Shown here: in pieces, positions 43,786 to 53,976 of the stretch | Layout: the number at the start of each line of letters is the position of its first letter | Position numbering within the stretch: the stretch's first letter is position 1 | Notes under the pieces: generated by a model | Told to the model about the DNA's origin: nothing | Seen by the model: only the letters and a program-made list of their open reading frames with translations | The model's database searches: none | Assembly: GCA_024235635.1 (NCBI GenBank) | Contig: JACKMA010000001.1 | Span: 186,001-250,000 of the forward strand | Reading direction: 5' to 3' | Length of the DNA: 64,000 nt | From: Zoogloeaceae bacterium | Lineage (GTDB): Bacteria; Pseudomonadota; Gammaproteobacteria; Burkholderiales; Rhodocyclaceae | Position numbers and translations under genes: made by a program

Positions 43786-44447
43786 AGCACTTCCTCCTGT
43801 TCGACATGGGTCGGCTTGCGCGGCCGGTACTCCGGATTCAACCAAACGATGATGGACGCACAGCCGCAGGATTCCTTGTCCTCCGGCAGGTAGTCCTCGA
43901 CGACGCCGCAGTAGCGAAAGCCTTCGCGCAACTGGAAGCTCAGCACCATGTCTTCGAAATCGCCCCAGACCACGCGCTTGGCGTACATTTCCGCGTCCAT
44001 CTCGGACGCATGGCGGTGATAGCCGGGCAGACGACCGCAGGCGATGATGCGCTTCAGGTTCATCTCGCGGCACAGGGTTCGCCGTCCCTCGTAGAGCAGG
44101 TGGCCGAGGCCACTGCCCCGCATCTCCGGCGCGACGAACACTTCCGCGCCGTACAGCGTGCGCCCCTCGGGGTCGTGATTCTCGAAGGTTCCGGCCGCGG
44201 TGATTTCCTTCCAGCTGTGGGCGTCGGCCCAGTCGTCCCACAACACCACCAGCGAACTGGCACAGCCGACGACTTCGCCGTTGCATTCGGCGGTCAGTTG
44301 CCCGGCGGGAAAGATCTCCAGCTGGTTCGCCAGCTTGGCCCGGGTCCATGGCGGAATGCTCGGATACACCCGCCGTTGCAGCTCGATCAGTTTCGGTATG
44401 TCCTCCTTCTTGGTATGTCTGACGATGCAGTTCTTCGCTCGTATCAA
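43782..44447 (-). CDS. GNAT-family N-acetyltransferase
   Basis: 221 residues from a TTG at 44447, preceded by GGAGG seven bases upstream; the frame stays open further upstream but reads unlike a GNAT there. Acetyl-CoA-binding motif: VFVAPEMRGSGLGHLLYEGRR. The N-terminal IRHTKKEDIPKLIELQRRVYP pattern is the GNAT start. Translationally coupled to the nitrilase. Acceptor unknown. Confidence 0.88.
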   Translation of the reverse strand: MIRAKNCIVRHTKKEDIPKLIELQRRVYPSIPPWTRAKLANQLEIFPAGQLTAECNGEVVGCASSLVVLWDDWADAHSWKEITAAGTFENHDPEGRTLYGAEVFVAPEMRGSGLGHLLYEGRRTLCREMNLKRIIACGRLPGYHRHASEMDAEMYAKRVVWGDFEDMVLSFQLREGFRYCGVVEDYLPEDKESCGCASIIVWLNPEYRPRKPTHVEQEEVL

Positions 44448-44552
44448 GATGCGTCCTCCATAGACGGCCTCGGGGGCGGCCTCGAGCCCCGGCTCCGGCT
44501 GGAGCCACCGCCGCACGCGAAGACACCCGGTTGCGGGCGCAGCGAGCGGCCG

Positions 44553-46010
44553 TTACTGAATGCCACCGATGCATACATACTTGATCTCCATGTACTCATC
44601 GATGCCGTATTTCGATCCCTCGCGACCGAGGCCGGAATTCTTGACGCCGCCGAACGGCGCCACCTCGGTCGAGATGATTCCGGTGTTGACGCCGACGATG
44701 CCGTACTCGAGCGCACTTGAGACCCGCATCGCACGGGCGAGATCCCTGGTGTAGAAATACGAGGCCAGACCGTATTCGGTATCGTTGGCCATCCGCACGC
44801 CGTCCGCTTCCGAATCGAATACGAACAGCGGCGCCACCGGACCGAAGATCTCCTCGCGCGCCAGGCGCATGTCCGCGGTCGCGCCGGCGAGCACGGTCGG
44901 CTCGAAGAACGTGCCGCCCAGTCGGTGACGTCGGCCACCGCAGACCACCCGCGCGCCCTTGTCGATCGCATCGGCCAGCAATTCCTCGACCTTGTCGAGC
45001 GCCGCCGGCTCGATCAGCGGTCCCTGCTGCACGCCGTCGTCGAGGCCATTGCCGACCTTCAGCGCACCGACGGCGGCAGCCAGCTTGTCGGCGAAGGCTT
45101 CGGCCACCCCGCGCTGCACCAGGATGCGGTTGGCGCAGACACAGGTCTGCCCGGTATTGCGATACTTCGAGGCCATCGCGCCTTCGACCGCGGCATCGAG
45201 GTCGGCATCGTCGAAAACCAGGAACGGGGCATTGCCGCCGAGTTCCAGCGACAGCTTCTTGATCGTCGGCGCGCACTGCGCCATCAGGATCCGACCGACC
45301 TCGGTCGAGCCGGTGAAAGAGAGCTTGCGCACCGTCGGATTGGCGCACATTTCGCTACCGATTGTCCGCGCGTCGCCGGTGACGACGTTGAACACCCCGG
45401 GCGGAATGCCGGCCCTTTCGGCGAGTTCGGCCAGCGCCAGAGCCGACAGCGGCGTCGATTCGGCGGGTTTGACCACCATCGTGCAGCCGGCGGCCAGCGC
45501 CGGCCCGGCCTTGCGGGTGATCATCGCGGACGGGAAGTTCCACGGCGTGATCGCCGCACAGACCCCGATCGCTTCCTTCGCCACCAGGATCCGCTTGTCG
45601 GCCTGATGCGCCGGAATCAGATCGCCATAGGCGCGCTTGCCTTCCTCCGCGAACCACTCGATGAACGATGCCGCATAGGCGATCTCGCCGCGCGCCTCGG
45701 CCAGCGGCTTGCCCTGCTCGACCGTCATCAGGCGCGCGAGATCCTCCTGGTGGGCCAGCATCAGATCGTACCAGCGGCGCAACAGCCGCGCGCGCTCCCC
45801 GGCGGTCCGCGCGCGCCACGCAGGCAGGGCGCGCGCGGCCGCGGCGATCGCTTCTCGAATCTCGTTCAGTCCGAGATCCGGCACCGTGGCGATCGTTCGC
45901 CGATCGACCGGATTGGTCACTTCGAAGCGCGCGTCGTCGGCCGCCGCCAGCCAGCGACCATCCACATAGCATTTATCCCGCAGCAGTCCTAGGTCCTTCA
46001 GTTCGAGCAT
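44553..46010 (-). CDS. gabD: NAD(P)-dependent succinate-semialdehyde dehydrogenase (GabD-like)
   Basis: 485 residues, normal length. Catalytic Glu E256 (LELGGNAP) and Cys C290 (NTGQTCVCANR, with the neighbouring second Cys usual in GabD). NAD-binding TPWNFPSAM and FTGSTEVG are present. The most likely reaction is oxidation of succinate semialdehyde to succinate; glutarate semialdehyde is an alternative. No GABA transaminase is nearby. Diverges from the glutamate dehydrogenase gene. Confidence 0.88.
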   Translation of the reverse strand: MLELKDLGLLRDKCYVDGRWLAAADDARFEVTNPVDRRTIATVPDLGLNEIREAIAAAARALPAWRARTAGERARLLRRWYDLMLAHQEDLARLMTVEQGKPLAEARGEIAYAASFIEWFAEEGKRAYGDLIPAHQADKRILVAKEAIGVCAAITPWNFPSAMITRKAGPALAAGCTMVVKPAESTPLSALALAELAERAGIPPGVFNVVTGDARTIGSEMCANPTVRKLSFTGSTEVGRILMAQCAPTIKKLSLELGGNAPFLVFDDADLDAAVEGAMASKYRNTGQTCVCANRILVQRGVAEAFADKLAAAVGALKVGNGLDDGVQQGPLIEPAALDKVEELLADAIDKGARVVCGGRRHRLGGTFFEPTVLAGATADMRLAREEIFGPVAPLFVFDSEADGVRMANDTEYGLASYFYTRDLARAMRVSSALEYGIVGVNTGIISTEVAPFGGVKNSGLGREGSKYGIDEYMEIKYVCIGGIQ

Positions 46011-46217
46011 CTTTCCTCCCGGGATGACGACTCGCAGCGACCGGTCCGATCGTCGCTTGGAGTGTCCAGTCTAGCCACCAGGCACGCATTTCCGCCAGCA
46101 TCGTGGTGTCAGACGGCGGCGCTGGGCCTACACTTCGTGTTGAGTGCCCGCGTCGGCCGAGAGTTCTCGCCAAACCGTCGCGGGCATGGCAAATCCATAA
46201 GAAAAGGGGGACCCACC

Positions 46218-49200
46218 ATGTCGCCGCACGTCGACGATCGCTCCAGGAAACTGCTCACCGACGTACTGACCCTCGTCCATGAACGCATGCCGAAGGAGAA
46301 GGCCAGCGTACTGGCTGCGTTCGCCACCCGGTACTTTTCCCAGGTCGATCCGGAAGACCTGGTCGACCGTCCGGCAGAGGATCTCTACGGCGCGATGGCC
46401 AGCCACTGGCACTTCGTGCGCGAATACAGCGGCGGCGTTCGCATCCGCGCGTTCAACCCCCGGCTCGACGAACATGGCTGGGAATCGACCCACACCGTGA
46501 TCGAGATCGTCGGCGAGGACATGCCCTTCCTGGTCGACTCGGTCGGCATGGAACTGAATCGCCAGGGTCTCACCCTGCACCTCATCATCCACCCGGTGAT
46601 GCCGGTGATCCGCGACCAGGGCGGGCGCTACCAGGCGCTTGCCGACGGCGAACACAACGAAGGTGCCGACTACGAATCGCTGATCCACGTCGAGGTGGAC
46701 CGGCGCACCGAACCGGCCGAACTCGAAGCGATCGAGGCCGGTCTGGCACGCGTGCTGGCCGACGTCCGTGCTGCGGTCAAGGACTGGCCGCGAATGCGGC
46801 AACGGCTGTCGGACATCATCGCCGGCGTGGACGGCGCGCCGCCGCCCGGTGAATCCGACGAGACCGGCGAGGCGCTCGAGTTCCTGCAGTGGCTCGCCGA
46901 CGACAACTTCGTGCTGCTCGGCTGCCGCGACTACGAACTGGTCAGTCAAGGCGGCGAGAACGAATTGCACGTGCTGGCCGGTACCGGTCTCGGCCTGTTG
47001 CGCGAGACCGGCGACAGCCACCAGTCGACCTCGTTCGCGGCCCTGCCGCCGGAGATTCGCGCCCAGGCCCACCTGCCGAGGCTACTGACGATCACCAAGT
47101 CCAATACCCGTTCGACCGTCCACCGCCAGGGTTATCTCGACTACGTCGGCGTCAAGACCTTCGACGAGCAGGGCCAGGTCACCGGCGAGCGTCGGATCAT
47201 CGGCTTGCTCACGTCGACCGCCTACAACACCAATCCAAAGCGCATCCCGCTGCTGCGACGCAAGGTCACGGCGGTGATCGAACATGCCGGTTTCATGCCC
47301 AAGAGCCATGCCGGCAAGGCGCTGGTGACGATTCTCGAGCAGTACCCTCGCGACGAGTTGTTCCAGGCCACCGTAGACGAGCTCTTCCACAATGCGATCG
47401 GGATCCTTCGCCTCGGCGAGCGGCAGCGCATCCGCCTGTTCGTCCGCCCCGACACCTTCGGACGCTTCGTCACCTGCCTGATCTACGTCCCCCGCGAGAA
47501 CTACAACACCGACCAGCGCAAACGCATGCAGGCAGCGCTGGCCGAGGCCTACGACGGCGTATCGACCGAGTTCGAGGTGCATTTTTCGGAGTCTGCCCTG
47601 GCCCGCATCCTGATCATGGTGCGCCTGCGTCATTCGGGCATCCCGGAAGTCAACGTTCGCGAACTCGAGGCTACGCTGGTTCGCGTCTCGCGACGCTGGG
47701 AGGACGATCTGCGCGAATCCCTGATCGAGCATCTCGGCGAGGAGCGAGGCATGACCCTGTTCCACCATTTCGGCAACGGCTTCCCTGCCGGCTATCGCGA
47801 GGAATATCCGGCCCGCATGGCGGTGCGCGACATCGAGCAGATGGAGTCGCTCGCCGACGGCCGGGCACTGGCGATGAACCTCTACGTCCCACTCGAGGCC
47901 GAGCCCGGCCAGCTCAACTTCAAGCTGTTCCGCGCCGGTGAACCGGTACCGCTGTCCCACAGCCTGCCGATGCTCGAGCGCATGGGCGTGCGGGTGGTGG
48001 ACGAACGGCCGGCCGAGGTCGCGCGCCAGGACGGTGAGCGCTTCTGGATCCACGATTTCGGGATGACCGCGGCGAAGGCCGGCGAGGTCCAGATCGAGCA
48101 CCTGCGCGAACTCTTCCACGACGCCTTCCTGCAGGTCTGGCAGGGCGAGATCGAGAACGACGATTTCAACCGCCTGACCCTGCTCGCTGGGCTGTCGTGG
48201 CGGGAGATCCGGATTCTGCGCGCTTATGCCAAATACATGAAGCAGGCCGCCTTCACCTTCAGCCAGAGCTACATGGAACAGGTGCTCGGCAGCTATCCGG
48301 CCTACGCGGCGCAACTCGTCAAGCTGTTCCGCCTGCGCTTCGACCCGACCGAGGCTGCCGACCGCGACGGCCGCTGCACAGCACTGCGCGAGGCCATGCA
48401 GACCTTCCTCGACACCGTCGCCAACCTCGACGAAGACCGCATCCTGCGCCAGTTCCTGGCGATGATCGACGCCACGCTGCGCACCAACTACTACCAGAAG
48501 GGCAGCGACGGCAAACAGAAGTCCTACCTCTCGTTCAAGCTCAACCCGGCCAAGATTCCGAATCTGCCCGAGCCGCGGCCGATGTTCGAGATCTTCGTCT
48601 ATTCGCCGCGGATCGAGGGGGTCCATCTGCGCGGCGGCAAGGTCGCCCGCGGCGGCCTGCGCTGGTCGGACCGCATGGAGGATTTCCGCACGGAGATCCT
48701 CGGCCTGGTCAAGGCCCAGATCGTCAAGAACGCGGTGATCGTCCCGGTCGGATCGAAGGGCGGCTTCGTCGTCAAGCGGCCACCCGCCGGCGGCGATCGC
48801 GAATCCCTGCTGGCCGAAGGGGTCGACTGCTACAAGACCTTCCTGCGCGGCCTGCTCGACCTGACCGACAATCTGGTGCGCGGCGAAGTGATCCCGCCGG
48901 CCGACGTCGTCCGTCACGACGGCGACGATCCTTACCTGGTGGTGGCCGCCGACAAGGGCACCGCGACCTTCTCCGACATCGCCAACGGCGTCGCCGCCGA
49001 GTACGGGTTCTGGCTCAGCGACGCCTTCGCCTCCGGTGGATCGGTCGGCTACGACCACAAGAAGATGGGCATCACCGCCCGTGGCGCGTGGGAGTCGGTC
49101 AAGCGCCACTTCCGCGAACTGGGCGTCGATACCCAGGAAGAGGACTTCACCGTCGTCGGCATCGGCGACATGTCCGGCGACGTCTTCGGCAACGGCATGC

Positions 49201-51038
49201 TGCTGTCGCAGCACATCCGGCTGCTGGCGGCCTTCGACCACCGCCACATCTTCATCGACCCGGATCCCGATTCCGCCCGCAGCTGGGACGAACGCAAGCG
49301 CCTGTTCGAGCTGCCCCGGTCGAGCTGGGACGACTACGACAAGTCGCTGATCTCGCCGGGCGGCGGTGTCTGGTCGCGGGCAGCGAAGTCGATCAAGGTG
49401 CCCGAGCGTGCACGCGAGGTTCTCGGCATCAGCGGCGACAAGCTGGCGCCCAACGAACTGATCCGCCAATTGCTGACGGCCCCGGTCGACCTCGTCTATA
49501 ACGGCGGCATCGGCACCTACGTGCGCGGCCGCAACGAGACCGACGCCGCGGTCGGCGACCGCGCCAACGATCCGATCCGCATCACCGGTGCCGAATTGCG
49601 CTGCAAGGTGTTCGGCGAAGGCGGCAACCTCGGCGCCACCCAGGTCGGCCGCATCGAATTCGCGCTCGCCGGCGGCAAGGTCAACACCGACGCGATCGAC
49701 AATTCCGGCGGCGTCGATTGCTCGGACCACGAGGTCAACATCAAGATCCTGCTCGGCGAGGCGGTCGCCGACGGCGAACTCACCGGCAAGCAGCGCGACA
49801 CCCTGCTCGCCGACATGACCGAAGAAGTCGCCGCCCTGGTGCTGCGGGACAACTACCAGCAGACCCAGAACCTGTCGCTGACCGCCGCCCGCAGCGTCGC
49901 CCTGCTCGACGAGCAGGGTCGCTTCATGCGCCGGCTCGGCAACGAGGGGCGTCTCAACCGCAAGCTCGAGTTCCTGCCCTTCGACGAGGAACTGTCCGAA
50001 CGGCGGGCCGCCGGCAAGGGCCTGACCTCGCCCGAACTGGCGGTGCTGCTCGCCTACAGCAAGATCGAGCTGTTCGACCAGTTGCTCGACAGCCGACTGC
50101 CCGAGGATCCCTACATTTCGAGCGCGCTGGTGCGCTATTTCCCGGTACCGTTGCGGGAACGCTTCGCCGAATACATCCAGAAGCATCCGCTCAAGCGCGA
50201 GATCATCGCGACCCACGTCGTCAACAGCATGGTCAATCGCACCGGCGCGACCTTCGTCAGTCGCCTGCGGGAAGAAACCTCAGCCGCACCGGACGAGATC
50301 GTGCGCGGCTACATCGCGACCCGCGACGTGTTCGAACTGCCGCTGCTGTGGCGTGACATCGAGGCGCTGGACAACCGGGTCCCGGCCGAGTTGCAGCTGC
50401 AGATGGTGCTCGAAGGCCAGCGCCTGATCCAGCGCGGCACGCTGTGGTTCCTGCGTCATCACCAGCACCTCGAGGACATTGCCGCGACCCAGACGCGCTT
50501 CAGTGAAGCGGCCCGCTGGCTGGCTGCCGAATTGCCGTCGACGGTGGCCGAACGCTATCGCAACGAGCTTGAGGAGCACACCGCGCGCCTGGTCGGACAA
50601 CAGGTGCCCGACGCCTTGTCGGCGCGGGTCGCCGGCCTCGAGGAGACCTACTCGGCACTCGATCTGGTGGAGATCGCCGAGCAGAGCGGGCGCGAACTGA
50701 ACCTGTCGGCACGGGTCTATTTTGCGCTCGGCGGACGCTTCGACCTGCACTGGCTGGCCAGCCAGATCTCGGGACTGCCGGCGGAGAGTCATTGGCAGGC
50801 ACTGGCACGGGCGGCGCTGCGCGACGAGCTGTCGAGCCAGGCGCGCGATCTGGCGCTGGCGGTGCTCTGTCACAGCCCTGACGGCAGCGAGCCCGACGGG
50901 TTGATCGACGCCTGGGAGGAGAGCCGTCCCGCCCAGGTCGCACGCTGCCGCCAGGTGCTCGAGGATCTGCGCAATGCCCGCGGCATCGACATCGCGATGA
51001 TGTCGGTGGCGCTGCGCGAGCTTCGCGCGCTGACTTGA
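46218..51038 (+). CDS. gdhB: NAD-specific glutamate dehydrogenase, large (180-kDa) type
   Basis: Converts glutamate to 2-oxoglutarate and ammonia, cytosolic. 1606 residues from ATG 46218, following AAGGGGG; in-frame codons upstream to 46062 do not belong. The N-terminal half holds ACT-like regulatory domains (FLVDSVGMELNRQGL). The catalytic core lies at about 700-1150 with RGGKVARGGLRWSDR, VPVGSKGGFVVK and the Rossmann region GIGDMSGDVFGNGML. The C-terminal helical part (about 1300-1606) is typical. This class is known to be allosterically controlled by arginine or aspartate. Confidence 0.96.
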   Translation: MSPHVDDRSRKLLTDVLTLVHERMPKEKASVLAAFATRYFSQVDPEDLVDRPAEDLYGAMASHWHFVREYSGGVRIRAFNPRLDEHGWESTHTVIEIVGEDMPFLVDSVGMELNRQGLTLHLIIHPVMPVIRDQGGRYQALADGEHNEGADYESLIHVEVDRRTEPAELEAIEAGLARVLADVRAAVKDWPRMRQRLSDIIAGVDGAPPPGESDETGEALEFLQWLADDNFVLLGCRDYELVSQGGENELHVLAGTGLGLLRETGDSHQSTSFAALPPEIRAQAHLPRLLTITKSNTRSTVHRQGYLDYVGVKTFDEQGQVTGERRIIGLLTSTAYNTNPKRIPLLRRKVTAVIEHAGFMPKSHAGKALVTILEQYPRDELFQATVDELFHNAIGILRLGERQRIRLFVRPDTFGRFVTCLIYVPRENYNTDQRKRMQAALAEAYDGVSTEFEVHFSESALARILIMVRLRHSGIPEVNVRELEATLVRVSRRWEDDLRESLIEHLGEERGMTLFHHFGNGFPAGYREEYPARMAVRDIEQMESLADGRALAMNLYVPLEAEPGQLNFKLFRAGEPVPLSHSLPMLERMGVRVVDERPAEVARQDGERFWIHDFGMTAAKAGEVQIEHLRELFHDAFLQVWQGEIENDDFNRLTLLAGLSWREIRILRAYAKYMKQAAFTFSQSYMEQVLGSYPAYAAQLVKLFRLRFDPTEAADRDGRCTALREAMQTFLDTVANLDEDRILRQFLAMIDATLRTNYYQKGSDGKQKSYLSFKLNPAKIPNLPEPRPMFEIFVYSPRIEGVHLRGGKVARGGLRWSDRMEDFRTEILGLVKAQIVKNAVIVPVGSKGGFVVKRPPAGGDRESLLAEGVDCYKTFLRGLLDLTDNLVRGEVIPPADVVRHDGDDPYLVVAADKGTATFSDIANGVAAEYGFWLSDAFASGGSVGYDHKKMGITARGAWESVKRHFRELGVDTQEEDFTVVGIGDMSGDVFGNGMLLSQHIRLLAAFDHRHIFIDPDPDSARSWDERKRLFELPRSSWDDYDKSLISPGGGVWSRAAKSIKVPERAREVLGISGDKLAPNELIRQLLTAPVDLVYNGGIGTYVRGRNETDAAVGDRANDPIRITGAELRCKVFGEGGNLGATQVGRIEFALAGGKVNTDAIDNSGGVDCSDHEVNIKILLGEAVADGELTGKQRDTLLADMTEEVAALVLRDNYQQTQNLSLTAARSVALLDEQGRFMRRLGNEGRLNRKLEFLPFDEELSERRAAGKGLTSPELAVLLAYSKIELFDQLLDSRLPEDPYISSALVRYFPVPLRERFAEYIQKHPLKREIIATHVVNSMVNRTGATFVSRLREETSAAPDEIVRGYIATRDVFELPLLWRDIEALDNRVPAELQLQMVLEGQRLIQRGTLWFLRHHQHLEDIAATQTRFSEAARWLAAELPSTVAERYRNELEEHTARLVGQQVPDALSARVAGLEETYSALDLVEIAEQSGRELNLSARVYFALGGRFDLHWLASQISGLPAESHWQALARAALRDELSSQARDLALAVLCHSPDGSEPDGLIDAWEESRPAQVARCRQVLEDLRNARGIDIAMMSVALRELRALT

Positions 51039-51123
51039 CGCGACAGCGGAAAGGGCTCCAAATCGGGCTGTGGCGCCCGGCGGCGGCGCCGCCGCCGCGC
51101 GCCACCACGGGAGGGCAACGACA

Positions 51124-51963
51124 ATGGATCGACAGGGCAACGCGGGCAAGGTCGGCAAGGCCAGCCGCATCGGCAGCGACTGGATCGGCTGGGACGGCAA
51201 CGTCGCCCACCCGGACGCACCGCAGGGCGGCGGCGGCCCCGGCTATTTCGATACCGGCGGCGGCGAGTTCGGCAATGGCGCGGTGGACCGCGACAGCCGC
51301 TCCGGCCGGCCCGCGCCCGAGCAACCCGGTCCGCTGCCCACTGGGGGCGACGACGCCGTGCCGACCGCGAAGCCGAAGGCACCGAATGCGCCACCGGCGA
51401 CCGACGTGCGCTCGCTCGGCGTGCAGTTGGAGGTCCAGGAAACCCACGTGGACGTCAAGATCGAGGCCGAGGTCGCCGCCGACGGCACCGGCGGCCCGGC
51501 CAACGGCGCCTTCACCGATTTCACGTGGCCGGCGATGTCCGCGCCACAGTACGACTCCGAGAATGGCAAGGTCACCAAGTTCAAGGGCAAGCTCACCTGG
51601 AAGGGCACCATCACAATCCAGACCAAGTACGGCACCGGCGGCAAGGCCACCGACCTGTCGTGCTACGGCCGAGGCACGACGCCAGGCGATATTTCGGCCG
51701 GTGACATCACGCTGGGCTTTCACGAAAACTGCCATCAGGTCGACTACGCCAACTACCTGAAGCAGAAGGTGCTGCCGAACCCGCCGACGCTCGAGCTCGG
51801 CATGGAGGCCACCGACTACGACAAGGCGGCAGACGACTACAAGAAGGCGATCGCCGACTTCCGCACCAAAATGGAGGCGGATTCGACCAAGCGCACCGAC
51901 GAGGTCGGCCACAAGGAATCGGAAGTCGATTCGAAGGGCTGCTACTCGCACATCCTGCCCTAG
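51124..51963 (+). CDS. putative HExxH metalloprotease-like protein, N-terminus disordered
   Basis: 279 residues from ATG 51124 (GGGAGGG nine bases upstream). Residues 1-95 are Gly/Pro/Asp-rich and probably disordered. The rest is predicted beta-rich, then LGFHENCHQVDYANYL carries an HExxH motif (H200-E201-x-x-H204), followed by a charged helix and H263 in DEVGHKESE. The order resembles DUF922-type putative zinc proteases, but this is pattern matching only. No signal peptide. Stands alone between glutamate dehydrogenase and the antiporter. Confidence 0.6.
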   Translation: MDRQGNAGKVGKASRIGSDWIGWDGNVAHPDAPQGGGGPGYFDTGGGEFGNGAVDRDSRSGRPAPEQPGPLPTGGDDAVPTAKPKAPNAPPATDVRSLGVQLEVQETHVDVKIEAEVAADGTGGPANGAFTDFTWPAMSAPQYDSENGKVTKFKGKLTWKGTITIQTKYGTGGKATDLSCYGRGTTPGDISAGDITLGFHENCHQVDYANYLKQKVLPNPPTLELGMEATDYDKAADDYKKAIADFRTKMEADSTKRTDEVGHKESEVDSKGCYSHILP

Positions 51964-52050
51964 GCGATCGCGGCGACGGCCGTCTGCAGGGGGCACGCCC
52001 GACCGGCGACATCACCGGTATCATCGAATCCCCGCAATCATGGATTCGTC

Positions 52051-53337
52051 ATGCACACCGCCCCGTCGCTGTTCGAGTTGATCGGCCTGCTGATCGCGCT
52101 CTCCGCGCTGTTCGGCTACGTCAATACCCGGCTGCTGCAACTGCCGGACGTGATCGGCATCACCGCCGTCGGTCTGGTCTTCTCGGTGCTGATGCTGCTC
52201 GCCGGCGGCGTCGTGCCGGAACTCACCGCAACTGCCGCCGAGCTGGTCGAGCGCATCGATTTTCCGGAAGTGGTGTTTCACGGCATGCTGAGCGCCCTGC
52301 TGTTCGCCGGCAGCCTGCATGTCAACCTCGCCAACCTGAAGGCCGAGCGCCTGCCGATCATCACGCTGGCGACTGTCGGCGTACTGGCCTCGACCTTTCT
52401 CGTCGGCGGCATCGCCTACGGCCTGTCTTCGCTGGCCGGCCTCGGCCTGTCGCCAATCCACTGCCTGCTGTTCGGCGCCTTGATCTCGCCGACCGACCCG
52501 ATCGCGGTACTCGGCATCCTGAAGCTGGTCGGCGCCTCGAAGAAGCTCGAATCGCGCATTACCGGCGAGAGTCTGTTCAACGACGGCACCGGCGTCGTCG
52601 TCTTCATGGTGCTGCTGGGATTGGCCACCGGCGAGTCCGAGGCCAGTGCGGGTTCGGTCCTCGGCCTGTTTGCGCTCGAGGCCGGGGGCGGCATCGTCTT
52701 CGGATTGGCGGTCGGTGCGGTGGCGCTCGCCATGCTTCGCAGGATCGACAGCTATGCGGTCGAGATCATGTTGACGCTGGCGATCGTCACCGCCGGCTAT
52801 TCGCTCGCCGAGACACTGCATCTGTCGGCGCCGCTTTACGTGGTCGCGGCAGGCCTGGTGATCGGCAACCTCGGCCCCGGCAAGGCCTTGTCCGAGCGCA
52901 CGCAGGCCCACCTGTTTCCGTTCTGGCAACTGATGGACGAGATCCTCAACCTGCTGCTGTTCGGTCTGATCGGTCTCGAACTGCTGGCGCTGCAGTTCCA
53001 GACCCGTCACCTGGTGATCGGCGTCGTGATGGTGCCGATGGTGCTGTTCGCGAGATGGGTCAGCGTCGGCTTGCCGATGCGCGCGATGCAGCGGCTGTTG
53101 CCCGAGCGCGATCAGGCCCACACGGTCAGCGTGATGACCTGGGGCGGCCTGCGCGGCGGCATCTCGATCGCACTGGCGCTGTCGCTGCCGAACGGCGCCG
53201 AGAAGGAGCCGATCGTCTGGGCGACCTACATCGTCGTGCTGTTCAGCATCCTGGTGCAGGCAACGACGCTGGCGCCGCTGATGCGCCGCCTGGGCCTGTC
53301 GAACCCGGCCGCCGCGGCCGCTTCCGGACACCACTGA
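52051..53337 (+). CDS. NhaP-type sodium(cation):proton antiporter
   Basis: 428 residues with about 12 hydrophobic helices. The ion-site motifs of the CPA1 family are visible: SPTDPIAVLGI and ESLFNDGTGVVVF, followed by later GLRGGISIALALSLP. It moves protons in and sodium or potassium out across the inner membrane. No large cytoplasmic tail. Start ATG 52051 follows a weak ribosome site. Confidence 0.9.
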   Translation: MHTAPSLFELIGLLIALSALFGYVNTRLLQLPDVIGITAVGLVFSVLMLLAGGVVPELTATAAELVERIDFPEVVFHGMLSALLFAGSLHVNLANLKAERLPIITLATVGVLASTFLVGGIAYGLSSLAGLGLSPIHCLLFGALISPTDPIAVLGILKLVGASKKLESRITGESLFNDGTGVVVFMVLLGLATGESEASAGSVLGLFALEAGGGIVFGLAVGAVALAMLRRIDSYAVEIMLTLAIVTAGYSLAETLHLSAPLYVVAAGLVIGNLGPGKALSERTQAHLFPFWQLMDEILNLLLFGLIGLELLALQFQTRHLVIGVVMVPMVLFARWVSVGLPMRAMQRLLPERDQAHTVSVMTWGGLRGGISIALALSLPNGAEKEPIVWATYIVVLFSILVQATTLAPLMRRLGLSNPAAAAASGHH

Positions 53338-53436
53338 CGCATTCGGGCAAATTACCGGCCCGTCCCGGGCCCGCTGCCCTGTCGCCGAGGACGGCTTCGG
53401 CCGATGCTGGATCTCCGATCACGACGGAGACCCAGC

Positions 53437-53895
53437 ATGGCAAGCACCTCCGACTTGGCGCGCTTCGACCGCCAGATCGCCTGGCATCGCCTCGGCGACT
53501 TCGAGCACTTCCACTACAACGTGCTGGCGGTGGACGCCGCCCGCGAGATCGCGGATTTCATCATCCGCTACGCGCCCGACCAGCGCATCTTCGTTCACCG
53601 GCACCGCTCCGACACGCGAACCTTCGTGATCCAGGGCGAACATCGCATCTTCGAGCCCGACGGCAGCCTCAAGGAAGTGCGCCCCGCCGGCAGCTACACC
53701 ATCGCACCGGCCGATGCGCCACCCCATAGCGAAGGTGGCGGCGCGGATGGCGCGCTGGTGCTCTACAACACCCGCGGCAGTGCCGGTGGCGTGCTGTTCG
53801 AGGTGCTCGACGACGGCCTGTTGACAGTCGCGACGCTCGGCCTGGCCGATGTGCTCGCCCTGTTCGACGCGCAAGGCGGGCGCGCCGGCGGATGA
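53437..53895 (+). CDS. cupin-fold protein
   Basis: 152 residues from ATG 53437 (GGAGA six bases upstream). Cupin motif 1 is seen as FVHRHRSDTRTFVIQGEHRIF and motif 2 near APADAPPHSEGGG, with three possible metal-binding His. It resembles ChrR-type cupins. Soluble; function unknown. Confidence 0.7.
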   Translation: MASTSDLARFDRQIAWHRLGDFEHFHYNVLAVDAAREIADFIIRYAPDQRIFVHRHRSDTRTFVIQGEHRIFEPDGSLKEVRPAGSYTIAPADAPPHSEGGGADGALVLYNTRGSAGGVLFEVLDDGLLTVATLGLADVLALFDAQGGRAGG

Positions 53896-53976
53896 ACATG
53901 CATCGACGCGTGGCTCGGCGACCTCCGATCCAGCGGCAAATCATTGCGGCAATCCATGACCGGCGGATAATGACCG

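Noticed and set aside
47082..50216. Open frame of 1044 codons on the minus strand
   Set aside because: Lies entirely inside the glutamate dehydrogenase gene in the opposite direction. It is a shadow caused by high GC at third positions.
52021..53334. Minus-strand frame of 437 codons, Gln-rich
   Set aside because: Antisense to the antiporter gene; no domain recognisable.
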